Shown one piece after another: positions 1 through 7,613 of a DNA stretch of 54,062 bases. The position numbers were made by a program, and so were the translations under genes. Under the pieces are notes generated by a model. That model had not been told where the DNA came from, did not search any database, and saw only the letters and a list, made by a program, of their open reading frames with translations. The DNA comes from Acidobacteria bacterium UBA2994 (GTDB lineage: Bacteria; Acidobacteriota; Vicinamibacteria; Vicinamibacterales; UBA8438): contig DEAA01000032.1 of NCBI GenBank assembly GCA_002346545.1, positions 123,312-177,373 of the forward strand, in the 5' to 3' direction. The first letter of the stretch is position 1, and each line of letters starts with the position of its first letter.

Positions 1-2
1 GG

Positions 3-713
3 ACCGGCTGGCTGGTCGATGGCTGGGTGCTTCCCAAGCTGCCGAGCTTGATCTTTGCCGACCGCGAGCAGAACGACGTTGCGGTGATGCTCGGGTCGTT
101 GTCCGACGAGGGGACCACGCTCTACGCTGGGGTCCCCGAGCTGCCACGAGACGAGTTCGAGCAGAACATCCGCAACCAGTACGGTGGTCACGCGACGGCG
201 CTGCTCACTGCCTACGAAGCTGACGTGGATAGTTCGACCCGGACCGCCGGTCAGGCCATCCAGGCCGACCGTAGCTTCACCTGGCAGATGAGGGAGTGGG
301 CACGCGCGGTGGCTGGCAGCAACGACGTCTACCTCTACTTCTTCAGCCATGCGCCCCCGGTGTTCCGGTTGTATCGTCCTGAGGCTCCCGAGCTCAGTGG
401 GTATGAAGTGGGCGACCGCTCGGCCGGCGCGTACCACTCGGGTGATCTGGCCTTCGCGTTCAACAACGTGGGGCTTGTCGGTGTGGGGTGGGACGACCGT
501 GACCGCGAGCTGTCGGAGGAGCTGTCGAGCTACTGGGTGAACTTTGCCCGCACGGGCAACCCGAATGGTGACAGACTTCCCGAGTGGCCAGCCTACGACG
601 AAACGGGTGAGCAGGCCATCGAGTTCGCGACGTCCGGCACCGTACCTACGAGCAAGGTGCGAGCGGACAAACTAGACCTATTCAATGATTCGTATCAGGT
701 CGGGGGGAATTAG
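3..713 (+). CDS. Carboxylesterase type B, C-terminal part (cut by window edge)
   Basis: The reading frame is open from base 3, so the 5' part lies outside the window; the GTG at 27 is internal. The visible 236 codons match the last third of the type B carboxylesterase (para-nitrobenzyl esterase) family of alpha/beta hydrolases. Recognisable pieces are VDGWVLP near the left edge, a GAYHSGDLAFAFNN stretch carrying the catalytic histidine, and the near-C-terminal YWVNFARTGNPNG signature followed by LPEWPAYD. The serine nucleophile region and any signal peptide are not visible. Such enzymes hydrolyse carboxylic esters and are often exported in this kind of bacterium; the substrate cannot be told. 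It ends with TAG at 711-713, and a hairpin-like inverted repeat lies about 20 nt downstream. Confidence 0.9.
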   Translation, partial: TGWLVDGWVLPKLPSLIFADREQNDVAVMLGSLSDEGTTLYAGVPELPRDEFEQNIRNQYGGHATALLTAYEADVDSSTRTAGQAIQADRSFTWQMREWARAVAGSNDVYLYFFSHAPPVFRLYRPEAPELSGYEVGDRSAGAYHSGDLAFAFNNVGLVGVGWDDRDRELSEELSSYWVNFARTGNPNGDRLPEWPAYDETGEQAIEFATSGTVPTSKVRADKLDLFNDSYQVGGN

Positions 714-733
714 GCGGACCTCTGAAGGCTGTA

Positions 734-765
734 GGTCGGCTGGAGCGTAGGCGACCGAGCCGACC
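734..765. repeat. 8-bp inverted repeat downstream of the esterase
   Basis: GGTCGGCT (734-741) and AGCCGACC (758-765) are perfect inverted copies separated by 16 nt. The position just after the esterase stop suits a transcript-end hairpin, but no T-run follows, so an intrinsic terminator is not shown. Nothing else is visible between 714 and 865. Confidence 0.4.
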
Positions 766-871
766 CAGCCCACCGTCCCTCCGGGGAGCGCCCAGATCTT
801 AGTGGAGTGGTATCTGCGGCCAACAGAGGGGCTCCCGGCCAGCAGTTACACCGTCGACGCTAGAGGTGCCG

Positions 872-1603
872 ATGACCAGGTGGGTGGATCCGCAGGCGCG
901 CGAAGTGGAAATCTTGATCGCCCTCGCCTCGTTTGCCGGGCGCGACATTCTGGAACTCGGGTGCGGTGATGGCCGGACTGGACGCCGATTGTCGGAGATG
1001 GCCAGATCGGTACTGGCTGTCGACTCGAACCCCGCGGTGATTGCGAAGGCCGAGGCGGCGGCGCAGGACACCGGTCGCAAGAACTGCCGGTATCTCGTTC
1101 ACGACAGCGGCGACCTCGACCTACCTCCAGAGAGTGTAGACGTCGCGCTCTTTTCCAGGTCCTTGTGATGACACGCTCGTGAGCGCGTCGGTGACGCGCT
1201 GCGCCGGGTGCACGGCTGGCTCCGTCCGGCTGGTACGCTCATCGTGTTCCAGCCGCTGGACGAGCCAATGGCGCTGGCAGTGAGGCGCACGGGCAAAGAT
1301 CGACCGATGGGGGCCGCGCTTCACAGCGCGGAAGCCGGCGCGGACATCCGAGCGGCGCATCGGCAAGTGGTGGAGCTCGTGGGGGCCGGAGCGTTCCGCG
1401 TGATCAAAGAGACGTCCGCGGCGCTCGAGGTCCACTTCCGATCGCGCAACGATTGGACCGAGTTCGTCGAGCGTCCCAATACAGGCGAGATCTCGGTGGA
1501 CTTCGACGACCTGGATCTGGCACTTGGTGCCGTCGAGCGTGGAGAGGCGTTGCTGGTGGGTACCGAGGAGACGTTCTTTGGCGCCTACGAAAAAGAGGAG
1601 TAG
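872..1603 (+). CDS. Class I SAM methyltransferase with two in-frame UGA codons (candidate selenoprotein)
   Basis: One frame runs from ATG 872 to TAG 1601-1603, interrupted only by TGA TGA at 1166-1171. GAGG at 863-866 supports ATG 872 over GTG 866. The first half holds the SAM-binding motif ILELGCGDGRTGRR, an acidic strand end (VLAVDSN) and the strand VDVALFSRSL directly before the two TGA codons. The second half carries on as a normal methyltransferase: HARERVGDALRRVHGWLRPAGTLI, given here in pieces, is the helix plus the LRPxG motif, followed by VFQPLDEP and an intact C-terminal domain. The 143 codons after the TGA pair contain no other stop and keep family features, so simple decay looks unlikely. 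From memory, unverified, relatives carry SLCC or SLHH at this spot, so the TGAs would replace a Cys or His pair. Read through, the product is 243 residues. The alternative is a pseudogene or two short proteins. The substrate is unknown. Confidence 0.6.
1182..1200 (+). promoter_or_regulatory. SECIS-like hairpin downstream of the tandem UGA
   Basis: AGCGCGTC (1182-1189) pairs perfectly with GACGCGCT (1193-1200) around a GGT loop, giving an 8-bp GC-rich stem. The loop begins 21 nt after the first TGA and 18 nt after the second. Bacterial selenocysteine insertion elements are typically a stem-loop just downstream of UGA with a small apical loop having G in its first positions, so this hairpin fits. 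GC-rich coding sequence forms hairpins by chance, so the match is suggestive only. Confidence 0.45.
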
Positions 1604-1922
1604 TGACAACGAGTTCGCACAGATCTTCGATGGTCTCAGGGGTGCCTCAGTCGATGGTTTCGTGTCGGCGGACATCATCTGCAAGAGATAGACCAGGCGT
1701 GGTCGCATTGCAGTGCTGATGCCTCCCCGAGCAGATCGCCGAAGCCCAACGCCTGGCCCGAGAGTGGGACGAGGCGCACCTGCGCTAAGTTTCATGGGAA
1801 CTCACCCGGTGCCTGACTCCAGTCTTACAGCGTTTCTCGACACCTTCGCCACCTGGTAGCCGTACATGAAACGGGCTCACCGCTGTGGGTGCGCCCGTGA
1901 ACGTTTCTTCCCGGCGTTGGTT
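1604..1922. other. Gene-free stretch with a short protein remnant
   Basis: There is no supportable intact gene in these 319 nt. A short stretch resembling the C-terminus of a Sel1-repeat protein lies at 1723-1788. GTTTCATG near 1789 and CATGAAAC near 1865 form a distant inverted pair of unclear meaning. No convincing promoter or terminator was found. Confidence 0.5.
1723..1788 (+). pseudogene. Remnant resembling a Sel1/TPR-repeat protein C-terminus
   Basis: The frame reads LPEQIAEAQRLAREWDEAHLR then TAA when split as LPEQIAEAQ and RLAREWDEAHLR. This closely resembles the end of Sel1-repeat proteins, which often finish with a (T/S)PEQ(I/V)AEAQRLAREW-like helix. In-frame TGA at 1717-1719 closes the frame just upstream and no start or repeat units are visible, so this is a relic rather than a gene. 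The resemblance is from memory and the stretch is short. Confidence 0.4.
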
Positions 1923-2927
1923 CTACCGCTCTGGTAGCTTCGTGACCTTCTGGGTGTTCAGGTTTCGCGCGCCAGCCATGATCCCGGTCAGGCCGTAGTT
2001 TCCCTCGTGGCAGGCGTATTCGTAGATCGGCCCGTCGGTGCGTCGGAAGGGGATGGCGGCCGACCAGGGCTGGGTGTAGTTGTTCGGATCCCCGATCGTG
2101 AACTCGTACATGACCGTGTCTAGGTCTAGGCGCGTGAACCGCTCGATCAGGTGGGTATCTTGCGACGACCCTCGGAAGTTGGTGGCCTGACGGAAGTTCT
2201 TGGTCGCGATCACTAACGTCTCACCCTCCCAATGGGCGCGTGAGTCGCCGCTCCATTGCCGGATGTCGCTATGCTCGGGGTTCTCGCTGATAGGAATGAT
2301 CCGGGTGTTGTGAATGTGCTCGTTGGTGATGGTGAGGTAACCCGGAACCTGGAGGATAAGCACGTTGTTGTTGTACGACCCTGGTCGCATCGGCGGACCA
2401 GCGTTCGATCCCATCATGCAGCGGTCGCCCAGGGTGCGATCCAGGTAGTGGTCGGCGAAGCCGTTCCTGACGTTCAGGCGTCGGATCTGGGCGTCTACCC
2501 GGAATTCGTCCGTGTAGGGGATCCGGCCGCTCGGCGGATCGGTGACAAGGGACGTCCGCTTGTCACTGGTTAGCTCGATGCCGCGTTCGTACCAGAACTC
2601 GTTGTATGAGAGTACGCCGCCCTCCTCGCGTGACTGATATCCGGCGCTCGGTGCACCCGTCTCCGGGTCGAAGAGATCCCGGTTCAGCCGGGTGCGCTCC
2701 GACGCCTCGAAGGCGGCAGCCTCTTCCGTGCCAAGCCGATCTTTGCCTTCCAGCGAGCCCGGGCGCTCGAGCGGCGTCAAAGTCCGGAACGTGAAAATTC
2801 CGGAGATGTCCGGTTGGCCATCCGGTGTTCGCATCGGCATGCCGTCACCGCCCGACTGGGCCAGCGCTGGGCTAGCAGCCACCAGAGCTAGAAGGAGTCC
2901 GCACGCCGTGGCTCGGATCGCACGCAT
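1923..2927 (-). CDS. Secreted protein of unknown function (QPDISGIF / EYACHEGNYGL family)
   Basis: This is a 334-residue protein with a clear signal peptide (hydrophobic core GLLLALVAASPALAQ, cleavage after the first ~23 residues). A strong ribosome binding site, GGAGGA (complement of 2932-2937), sits 4 nt before the ATG. After the signal come TPDGQPDISGIF and TPLERP, and the C-terminal part contains WEGETLVIATKNF, IERFTRLD and YEYACHEGNYGL. This set recurs in large paralogous families of secreted proteins that I associate with Acidobacteriota genomes; no catalytic motif is obvious and I cannot assign a function. A second copy of the C-terminal module lies at 53664-54062. It is divergent from the cytochrome gene at 3057, with 129 nt between them that would hold both promoters. 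Confidence 0.85.
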   Translation of the reverse strand: MRAIRATACGLLLALVAASPALAQSGGDGMPMRTPDGQPDISGIFTFRTLTPLERPGSLEGKDRLGTEEAAAFEASERTRLNRDLFDPETGAPSAGYQSREEGGVLSYNEFWYERGIELTSDKRTSLVTDPPSGRIPYTDEFRVDAQIRRLNVRNGFADHYLDRTLGDRCMMGSNAGPPMRPGSYNNNVLILQVPGYLTITNEHIHNTRIIPISENPEHSDIRQWSGDSRAHWEGETLVIATKNFRQATNFRGSSQDTHLIERFTRLDLDTVMYEFTIGDPNNYTQPWSAAIPFRRTDGPIYEYACHEGNYGLTGIMAGARNLNTQKVTKLPER

Positions 2928-3056
2928 TAGTTCCTCCAGGTCAACAGGGGAGTTCGCTGTGATCGCGCCATCCTACCAATGGTCAGGCGCCGGTTCCAAG
3001 TGCGGGGCAGTTGCGGGCTGCGGTAGCATGGACTGGAATTCCAAGCGGGAGGAGCG

Positions 3057-3563
3057 GTGACCACACGGATTCTCTGGATCTCTGGACTGGCGGCCGTCGT
3101 GCTAGCTGGCGGACCGTCGTTCGCGGCGGCCCAGGGACCGAGCGACGCGAACATCCGAGCGGGGCGGCGAATCTACACCCAGAAGGCGGACTGTCAGGCG
3201 TGTCACGGTTGGTCTGGTGACGGCGTGAGGATGGATCCCCAGTCGCCGGACGGCGCGAACCTCCGCGTGTCGACACTGGATCGCGACCAGCTCATCTTCG
3301 TGATCAAGTGCGGGTTGCCCGGTCGCGATATGCCGGCGTTCGACCGACTGTCTTACTCGGACGACCGGTGCCTTGGCCGGACGCAGGCAGACCTGGACCG
3401 CATGGGACTGAGGCTTCCGGACCCGGCCGCCACGCTGCAGAACCGCGAGGTTGAGCGACTGGCTGACTTCTTGCTAGCGAAGGTCGTCGGGCAGGGAGAG
3501 ATGACCCGTGAGAAGTGTGTCGACTTCTGGGGCGAAGAAGTCGACGTCTGCAACGAGTTCTAG
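3057..3563 (+). CDS. Secreted monohaem c-type cytochrome
   Basis: This is a 168-residue protein starting at GTG 3057, chosen because GGGAGGAG (3047-3054) sits just upstream and an Ala-rich signal peptide follows (WISGLAAVVLAGGPSFAAAQ). The single haem-binding motif is CQACH, with DMPAFD further on supplying a plausible axial methionine. Four extra cysteines occur: IKCG, DRCLG, and two close to the C-terminus (EKCVDFWG, DVCNEF), which could form disulfides in the periplasm. Small soluble cytochromes of this kind accept electrons from PQQ alcohol dehydrogenases, and one is encoded just downstream on the opposite strand (3786-5549). That partnership is inference from proximity; the two genes are convergent, not an operon. 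Confidence 0.88.
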   Translation: MTTRILWISGLAAVVLAGGPSFAAAQGPSDANIRAGRRIYTQKADCQACHGWSGDGVRMDPQSPDGANLRVSTLDRDQLIFVIKCGLPGRDMPAFDRLSYSDDRCLGRTQADLDRMGLRLPDPAATLQNREVERLADFLLAKVVGQGEMTREKCVDFWGEEVDVCNEF

Positions 3564-3604
3564 TCGAGTGGCTTTAGGGACAGGCGACATCTGAGCACGG
3601 TGAG

Positions 3605-3763
3605 GTGCACGCAGTGGTGGCGTTGGTCGCGGGTAGCCTGCTGGTGGCGGCTCCTGCCTCGGCCCAGCGGAACAGTCTCTTGCTCGAGCTGCCGCAGCAG
3701 GTTTTCAGCCGCTGGTACGGCTTTCCTCTTAGCTTTCTCGGCTCCGAGGTCCACAGACGGTAG
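3605..3763 (+). CDS. Possible small secreted protein or gene remnant
   Basis: An open frame of 52 codons runs from GTG 3605 (alternatives GTG 3614, 3617) to TAG 3761-3763. The first ~20 residues look like a signal peptide (VALVAGSLLVAAPASAQ with an AxA cleavage site), followed by about 30 residues, RNSLLLELPQQVFSRWYGFP onward, rich in hydrophobics and ending in EVHRR. A signal peptide in an otherwise gene-free gap is not expected by chance, but there is no good ribosome binding site and I know no homologue. It may be a tiny exported protein or the 5' relic of a lost gene. Confidence 0.3.
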   Translation: MHAVVALVAGSLLVAAPASAQRNSLLLELPQQVFSRWYGFPLSFLGSEVHRR

Positions 3764-3785
3764 AGCGGGTCTTTAGGTCGGCCGA

Positions 3786-5549
3786 TTAGCGCTCATCCAG
3801 CGCGAAGACGAACAGGTAGCTCGATGTCTCCAGGTTGTCGTACTTGACCGGATGCAGGTGGCGCCCGCTCGATTGCACGGCCAGATACTGGCGCGGTCCG
3901 ATCGAGTAGGTCACCGGCGCGCCTTTGAGCGGCGTGCCCACGTTGAAGCGCCAGAGCTCTTCCAGTGTCTCGTCGTTGTAGGCGACCACCCAGCCGTCCT
4001 GGAGGGCGGTGAACACCAGTTCGCCGGCGGTGGCGACCACGCCAGAGCGGATCTCGATGTCGGTCACTGCCTTGCCGATTACTTCGTGACTGACTGCGTC
4101 GACTGCAGTCAGTGCGCCGTAGTAGAGGTCGCTGTCGGTCTCCCGACGCTCGCTGTTGCGGACGTCCACGTTGCCGTCGGGCGACACAGGAACCATCTCG
4201 GCGCCAGTCTGTGAGAAGCAGCCCTCGGTACCCACGCCGTAGGCGATGTGCTTGACCGGGTTGTAGGCGAGCGGCTGATGGGCGACGCCGCCGTGCCAGG
4301 TCGGGCAGGTCCGCTTCATCTCGTCACGGTCGCTGCGCAGGGCGCGCGCCTCTGGATTGTATATCTGTACATCCAGGTTCGGGTCGTACTCGAGCGGCAT
4401 ACCGGTTTCGGAGTTCAGCCCGGCGGTCCAGTTCAGGTCGTTGACGTATTTGTTTCCGCGGATGAAGCTGCCGTCGGTCCGGTCGAGCGTGTAGTAGAAG
4501 CCGTTGCGCCCGAAGTGGGAAACTACCTTGCGGAGCTCGCCGTCTATCTCCAGGTCGTAGAGCATGTGCACGCCCACCTCGTCGTAGTCCCACGAGTCAT
4601 TGGGCGTGTACTGGAAGTGCCACTTGAGTTCCCCGGTGTCGACGTCAAGCGCCACCGCGGAGTTGGTATACAGGTTGTCGCCTGGCCGATACTCGGCGTC
4701 ATAGGCGGGGAAAGGGTTGCCGGTGCCGACGATGTAGAGGTTCTGCTCGGCATCGTAGGCCCCGGTCTGCCAGATACCACCCCCGCCCGTCTTCCAGGCG
4801 TTGTGGTTGTCCTTCCAGGTTTCGCTGCCAGGCTGACCCGGCTCTGGCACCACATACCAGCGCCACAGCTCTTCGCCGGTGTCGACGTCGAGCGCGGCCA
4901 CCCAGCCTCGGGTGCCCCCGTCGCCAGCGCCGTTCTGCACCAGTACTTTACCGTTGGCCACGAGGGGCGCGGTGAGGAAGCGTTCCCGCCGGCCAAATTC
5001 GTTCTGTCCGGCGACTTCGACGTCCCAGATGATCTCGCCGTTGTCTCGATCGACCGCAATGACCCGTCCGTCGGGAAGGTTGTTGATCACCTTGTCTTCC
5101 CAGAGTGCGATTCCCCGGGTGCGGGAGGTGTTACCTTCGTGGTCTACGCCGGGGTCGGCGATCCACACGAAGTCGCCATAATCCGGGTTCCGGGCGTCGA
5201 TCTTGTAGATGGTGCCCCAGCCGTCGGCCGTGTACATGAAGCCGTTGTCGATGAGCGGGTTGACCTCGCTCTCGGGGCCGTTCCGTCCGGTGTCCTGCAT
5301 GCCGCCCAGCGCCAGCGCCCACACCATCCGGAGGTCGGAGACGTTCTCTCGGTTGATCTGAGTGAGCTTCGAGTAGCGTGTCGCCTCGTAGTTCCCGTTC
5401 ATGTGGAGCCAGTTCTGCGGCTCGTTCCCGGCATTGATCAGGCGATCGAAGTTGACCGTGAGGCTGTACTGCCCCTCAACGGTGATGGCGAGGGCAGCGA
5501 TGACCGCTGCGCAGGCGAGCAGCCGATTCAGCCTGAAATGCTGGCGCAT
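3786..5549 (-). CDS. PQQ-dependent alcohol dehydrogenase (methanol/ethanol type quinoprotein)
   Basis: This is a 587-residue periplasmic enzyme with a signal peptide (LACAAVIAALAITVEGQ). The rest is the eight-bladed propeller of type I quinoprotein alcohol dehydrogenases: repeated DVDTGEELW-type tryptophan-docking motifs, NWLHMNGNYEATRYSKL near the N-terminus, GGGGIWQTG around 254-263, and VGTGNPFPAYD at 274-284. The catalytic aspartate region is NDSWDYDEV; D321 is the likely base and D323 sits two residues later, where lanthanide-dependent members have an extra metal ligand and calcium-dependent MxaF has alanine. No vicinal Cys-Cys pair is present near residue 105, where methanol dehydrogenases have their disulfide. 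It oxidises an alcohol and passes electrons to a cytochrome; the neighbour at 3057 is a candidate. It lies downstream of the decarboxylase operon after a 65-nt gap. Substrate unknown. Confidence 0.93.
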   Translation of the reverse strand: MRQHFRLNRLLACAAVIAALAITVEGQYSLTVNFDRLINAGNEPQNWLHMNGNYEATRYSKLTQINRENVSDLRMVWALALGGMQDTGRNGPESEVNPLIDNGFMYTADGWGTIYKIDARNPDYGDFVWIADPGVDHEGNTSRTRGIALWEDKVINNLPDGRVIAVDRDNGEIIWDVEVAGQNEFGRRERFLTAPLVANGKVLVQNGAGDGGTRGWVAALDVDTGEELWRWYVVPEPGQPGSETWKDNHNAWKTGGGGIWQTGAYDAEQNLYIVGTGNPFPAYDAEYRPGDNLYTNSAVALDVDTGELKWHFQYTPNDSWDYDEVGVHMLYDLEIDGELRKVVSHFGRNGFYYTLDRTDGSFIRGNKYVNDLNWTAGLNSETGMPLEYDPNLDVQIYNPEARALRSDRDEMKRTCPTWHGGVAHQPLAYNPVKHIAYGVGTEGCFSQTGAEMVPVSPDGNVDVRNSERRETDSDLYYGALTAVDAVSHEVIGKAVTDIEIRSGVVATAGELVFTALQDGWVVAYNDETLEELWRFNVGTPLKGAPVTYSIGPRQYLAVQSSGRHLHPVKYDNLETSSYLFVFALDER

Positions 5550-5614
5550 GCCGAATTCTCCTTAGCTAACGATGACGGCCATAGCTTACACCGGCTGCTC
5601 GGCCAGGCTGTCGT

Positions 5615-6706
5615 CTAGCCCAGCATTTGCACCAAGGTGAGCAGGATGCCGCCCGCGATCACCGAGCCGAGCTGACCGGCCGTGTTGGCGCCCATCGCGT
5701 GCATCAGGACGTGGTTGGTGAAGTCTTCTTCCTGGGCCACCTTCTGGACGAGTCGGCCGCTCATCGGGAAGGCGCTGATTCCGGCCGCTCCGACGAGCGG
5801 ATTGACCTTGCCTCTGGTGACGGTCGCCAGAACCTTGCCGAAGATGATGCCAGCCACGGTGTCGAAGGCGAAGGCGATTAGGCCCAGCAGCAGGATAAAG
5901 AGCGTCTGCTGCTGAAGGAACGTGTCAGCCTGCATCAGGCTACCGACGGTCAGACCCAAGAAGATTGTAGAGAGGTTCGCCAGTTCGTTCGACGCGGTGT
6001 TGGCTAGCTGGTTCACTACGCCCGATTCTTTTAGGAGGCTGCCGAACATCAGTGTCGCCACGAGTGGCGCCGAGGCTGGTACCAGCATGCCGACCACGAT
6101 TGTGACCACGATCGGGAACGCGATGACGGCACTGCGCGGCACCGGTCGAGGCGCGTACTCCATCCGGATGCGCCGCTCCTTACTGGTCGTGAACATCCGC
6201 ATCAGCGGCGGCTGGATGATCGGTACTAGGCTCATGTACGAGTAGGCGGTTACAGCGATGGCCGGCAGCAGCTCGGGCGCGAGTAACGACGACACGTAGA
6301 TACTGGTGGGGCCGTCGATCGCGCCGATGACGGCAATCGACGCCGCCTCGTTGAGAGGGAAACCGACCACTGTCGCCAAGATCAACGTGGCGAAGATACC
6401 GAGCTGTCCAGCGGCGCCCAGAACGGCGAATAGTGGCTGCGATAGCAGTGGACGGAAGTCCATCATCGCGCCGATGCCGATGAAGATGAAGAGCGGAAAG
6501 AGCTCGGTGTCGATGCCGAAATCGAAGAGTAGCGCGAGCATGCCCTCCGGCTGGTTCATTGGCGAGTTTGGCAGGTTGCCGAGTAGGACACCGAAGCCGA
6601 TCGGTAGTAGCAGCGTCGGCTCGTACTCCTTGCCGATGGCCAACCAGATAAGCAGGCCGCCGACGCCGAACATCAGGAGCGTTTCTGGTCCGATCGCGGG
6701 AATCAT
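5615..6706 (-). CDS. Na+-translocating decarboxylase, membrane beta subunit (OadB/MmdB/GcdB family)
   Basis: This is a 363-residue, very hydrophobic protein with around ten membrane segments. It belongs to the beta subunit family of sodium-pumping decarboxylases: it begins with a short hydrophobic stretch then LPIGFGVLLGNLPN, and carries GAIDGPTSIYVSSLLAPEL, LMFGSLLKESGVV and, near the end, ISAFPMSGRLVQK and MGANTAGQLGSVIAGG. This subunit decarboxylates carboxybiotin and couples it to Na+ export. It is the last gene of the four-gene set at 5615-9554, 52 nt after the biotin carrier gene. The alpha subunit is a methylmalonyl/propionyl-CoA type transferase, so methylmalonyl-CoA is the likelier substrate, with glutaconyl-CoA the main alternative. 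Confidence 0.93.
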   Translation of the reverse strand: MIPAIGPETLLMFGVGGLLIWLAIGKEYEPTLLLPIGFGVLLGNLPNSPMNQPEGMLALLFDFGIDTELFPLFIFIGIGAMMDFRPLLSQPLFAVLGAAGQLGIFATLILATVVGFPLNEAASIAVIGAIDGPTSIYVSSLLAPELLPAIAVTAYSYMSLVPIIQPPLMRMFTTSKERRIRMEYAPRPVPRSAVIAFPIVVTIVVGMLVPASAPLVATLMFGSLLKESGVVNQLANTASNELANLSTIFLGLTVGSLMQADTFLQQQTLFILLLGLIAFAFDTVAGIIFGKVLATVTRGKVNPLVGAAGISAFPMSGRLVQKVAQEEDFTNHVLMHAMGANTAGQLGSVIAGGILLTLVQMLG

Positions 6707-6758
6707 GATCCGGTTCCGGGTTGGGTATAGGCTGGGGCGGTTTGCGACACGGAAGCGT

Positions 6759-7208
6759 CTAGGTTGGGACGAAGGTCACGAGCGGCTCGCCTTGAACCAC
6801 GCGGCTACCTTCGGAGACGTGCACGTTGGCCACGGTACCGTCCCAGGGGGACCGAATTACGTTCATCATCTTCATCGCCTCGAGCGTTACCAGTTCGTCT
6901 CCGCGGCCGACCTTCTGGCCAGACTTCACCGACACGCTCGCCACGACACCTGGGATCGGTGCTGTCATTGCCTTTGGCCCGTCGACCGCGGGGGCGTCCC
7001 CAGAGGTCGCGAGCGGGTCAATGGGCGCTGCGGGCGCCGGACCAGGGGTGGGCGCCTCTTCGGCGGGCTCAGGCTCGTCTGGCCGCGCGGGTTCAACGTC
7101 GACCGAGAATGCGAATCCGCTCAGTCGGGCCGTGACCGGACGCGCGTCCGGGTCGTCGATCTCGACATCGTAGATACGACCGTCCACCGTGACCCGATAT
7201 CGCTTCAC
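6759..7208 (-). CDS. Biotin carboxyl carrier subunit of the decarboxylase
   Basis: This is a 149-residue protein from GTG 7208, which overlaps the upstream stop by 4 nt (GTGA). Residues 1-40 form a small beta-rich start (RYRVTVDGRIYDVEID), 41-78 are a flexible Pro/Ala/Glu linker, and 80-149 are a biotinyl domain. The biotinylation site is EAMKMMN with Lys113; relatives have AMKM. The carrier swings carboxybiotin between the carboxyltransferase (7614-9554) and the membrane beta subunit (5615-6706). The linker composition is typical of the gamma subunits of methylmalonyl-CoA and glutaconyl-CoA decarboxylases. Confidence 0.93.
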   Translation of the reverse strand: MKRYRVTVDGRIYDVEIDDPDARPVTARLSGFAFSVDVEPARPDEPEPAEEAPTPGPAPAAPIDPLATSGDAPAVDGPKAMTAPIPGVVASVSVKSGQKVGRGDELVTLEAMKMMNVIRSPWDGTVANVHVSEGSRVVQGEPLVTFVPT

Positions 7209-7579
7209 CGTCTCGTCCTCGCACGCGACCGGGGCTGGTTCAGCCGCCGGGTGTGATGCAGCCGACGCCAGTCGGTGTCGGCCGAGGTAACTAACGCAGC
7301 CGGACGTTCGGCCTGGGCGCAGGCGAGCGCCACGGCAATCGCCACCGCGCGGCGCTGGCGGTCACGCTCCGCCTCCTCTTTGTCCTCTCCGTCTGGCTCG
7401 GGCTCATCAGAGGCGGCGCTACTCTCGAGAGCTTCTGCTGCCGAAGAAACGGCGGCCGGTTTGAACAGCCACTGGGCGGTCAGCAGATACATCAGCCCGA
7501 TGAGGCCGGCGAGCGCCATAAAGAGCAGCGCCGTGCCGATGGCCGAAATCTGCAGTACCGTCTCGAGCTGCGGCGTCAC
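7205..7579 (-). CDS. Small membrane subunit of Na+-pumping decarboxylase (OadG family)
   Basis: This is a 124-residue protein from GTG 7579, preceded by AGGAG at 6 nt spacing. One transmembrane helix (ALLFMALAGLIGLMYLLTA, about residues 17-35) is followed by a cytoplasmic tail that is acidic in the middle (SSAASDEPEPDGEDKEEAE) and basic at the end (RAVAIAVALACAQ then an Arg-rich stretch). OadG/MmdD proteins share this plan and act as assembly and anchoring subunits that hold the soluble transferase on the membrane. It sits between the transferase and biotin carrier genes, overlapping the latter by 4 nt. The tail sequence is poorly conserved in the family, so the call rests on topology and position. 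Confidence 0.85.
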   Translation of the reverse strand: MTPQLETVLQISAIGTALLFMALAGLIGLMYLLTAQWLFKPAAVSSAAEALESSAASDEPEPDGEDKEEAERDRQRRAVAIAVALACAQAERPAALVTSADTDWRRLHHTRRLNQPRSRARTRR

Positions 7580-7613
7580 GCGTGTCTCCTGCCTTCTGCG
7601 TGTGACATCGAGC

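Noticed and set aside
1208..1603. Second half of the methyltransferase as a separate gene
   Set aside because: It shares the frame of the first half and begins inside the methyltransferase fold with no ribosome binding site, so it is better seen as one interrupted gene.
4248..5618. Long plus-strand open frame (456 codons) opposite the PQQ dehydrogenase
   Set aside because: It is the antisense frame of a clear quinoprotein gene. The translation is valine- and histidine-rich without any motif, as expected from high-GC codon bias.
6306..7256. Plus-strand frame across oadB and the biotin carrier gene
   Set aside because: Both minus-strand genes are certain from motifs. The antisense product is low-complexity and motif-free.
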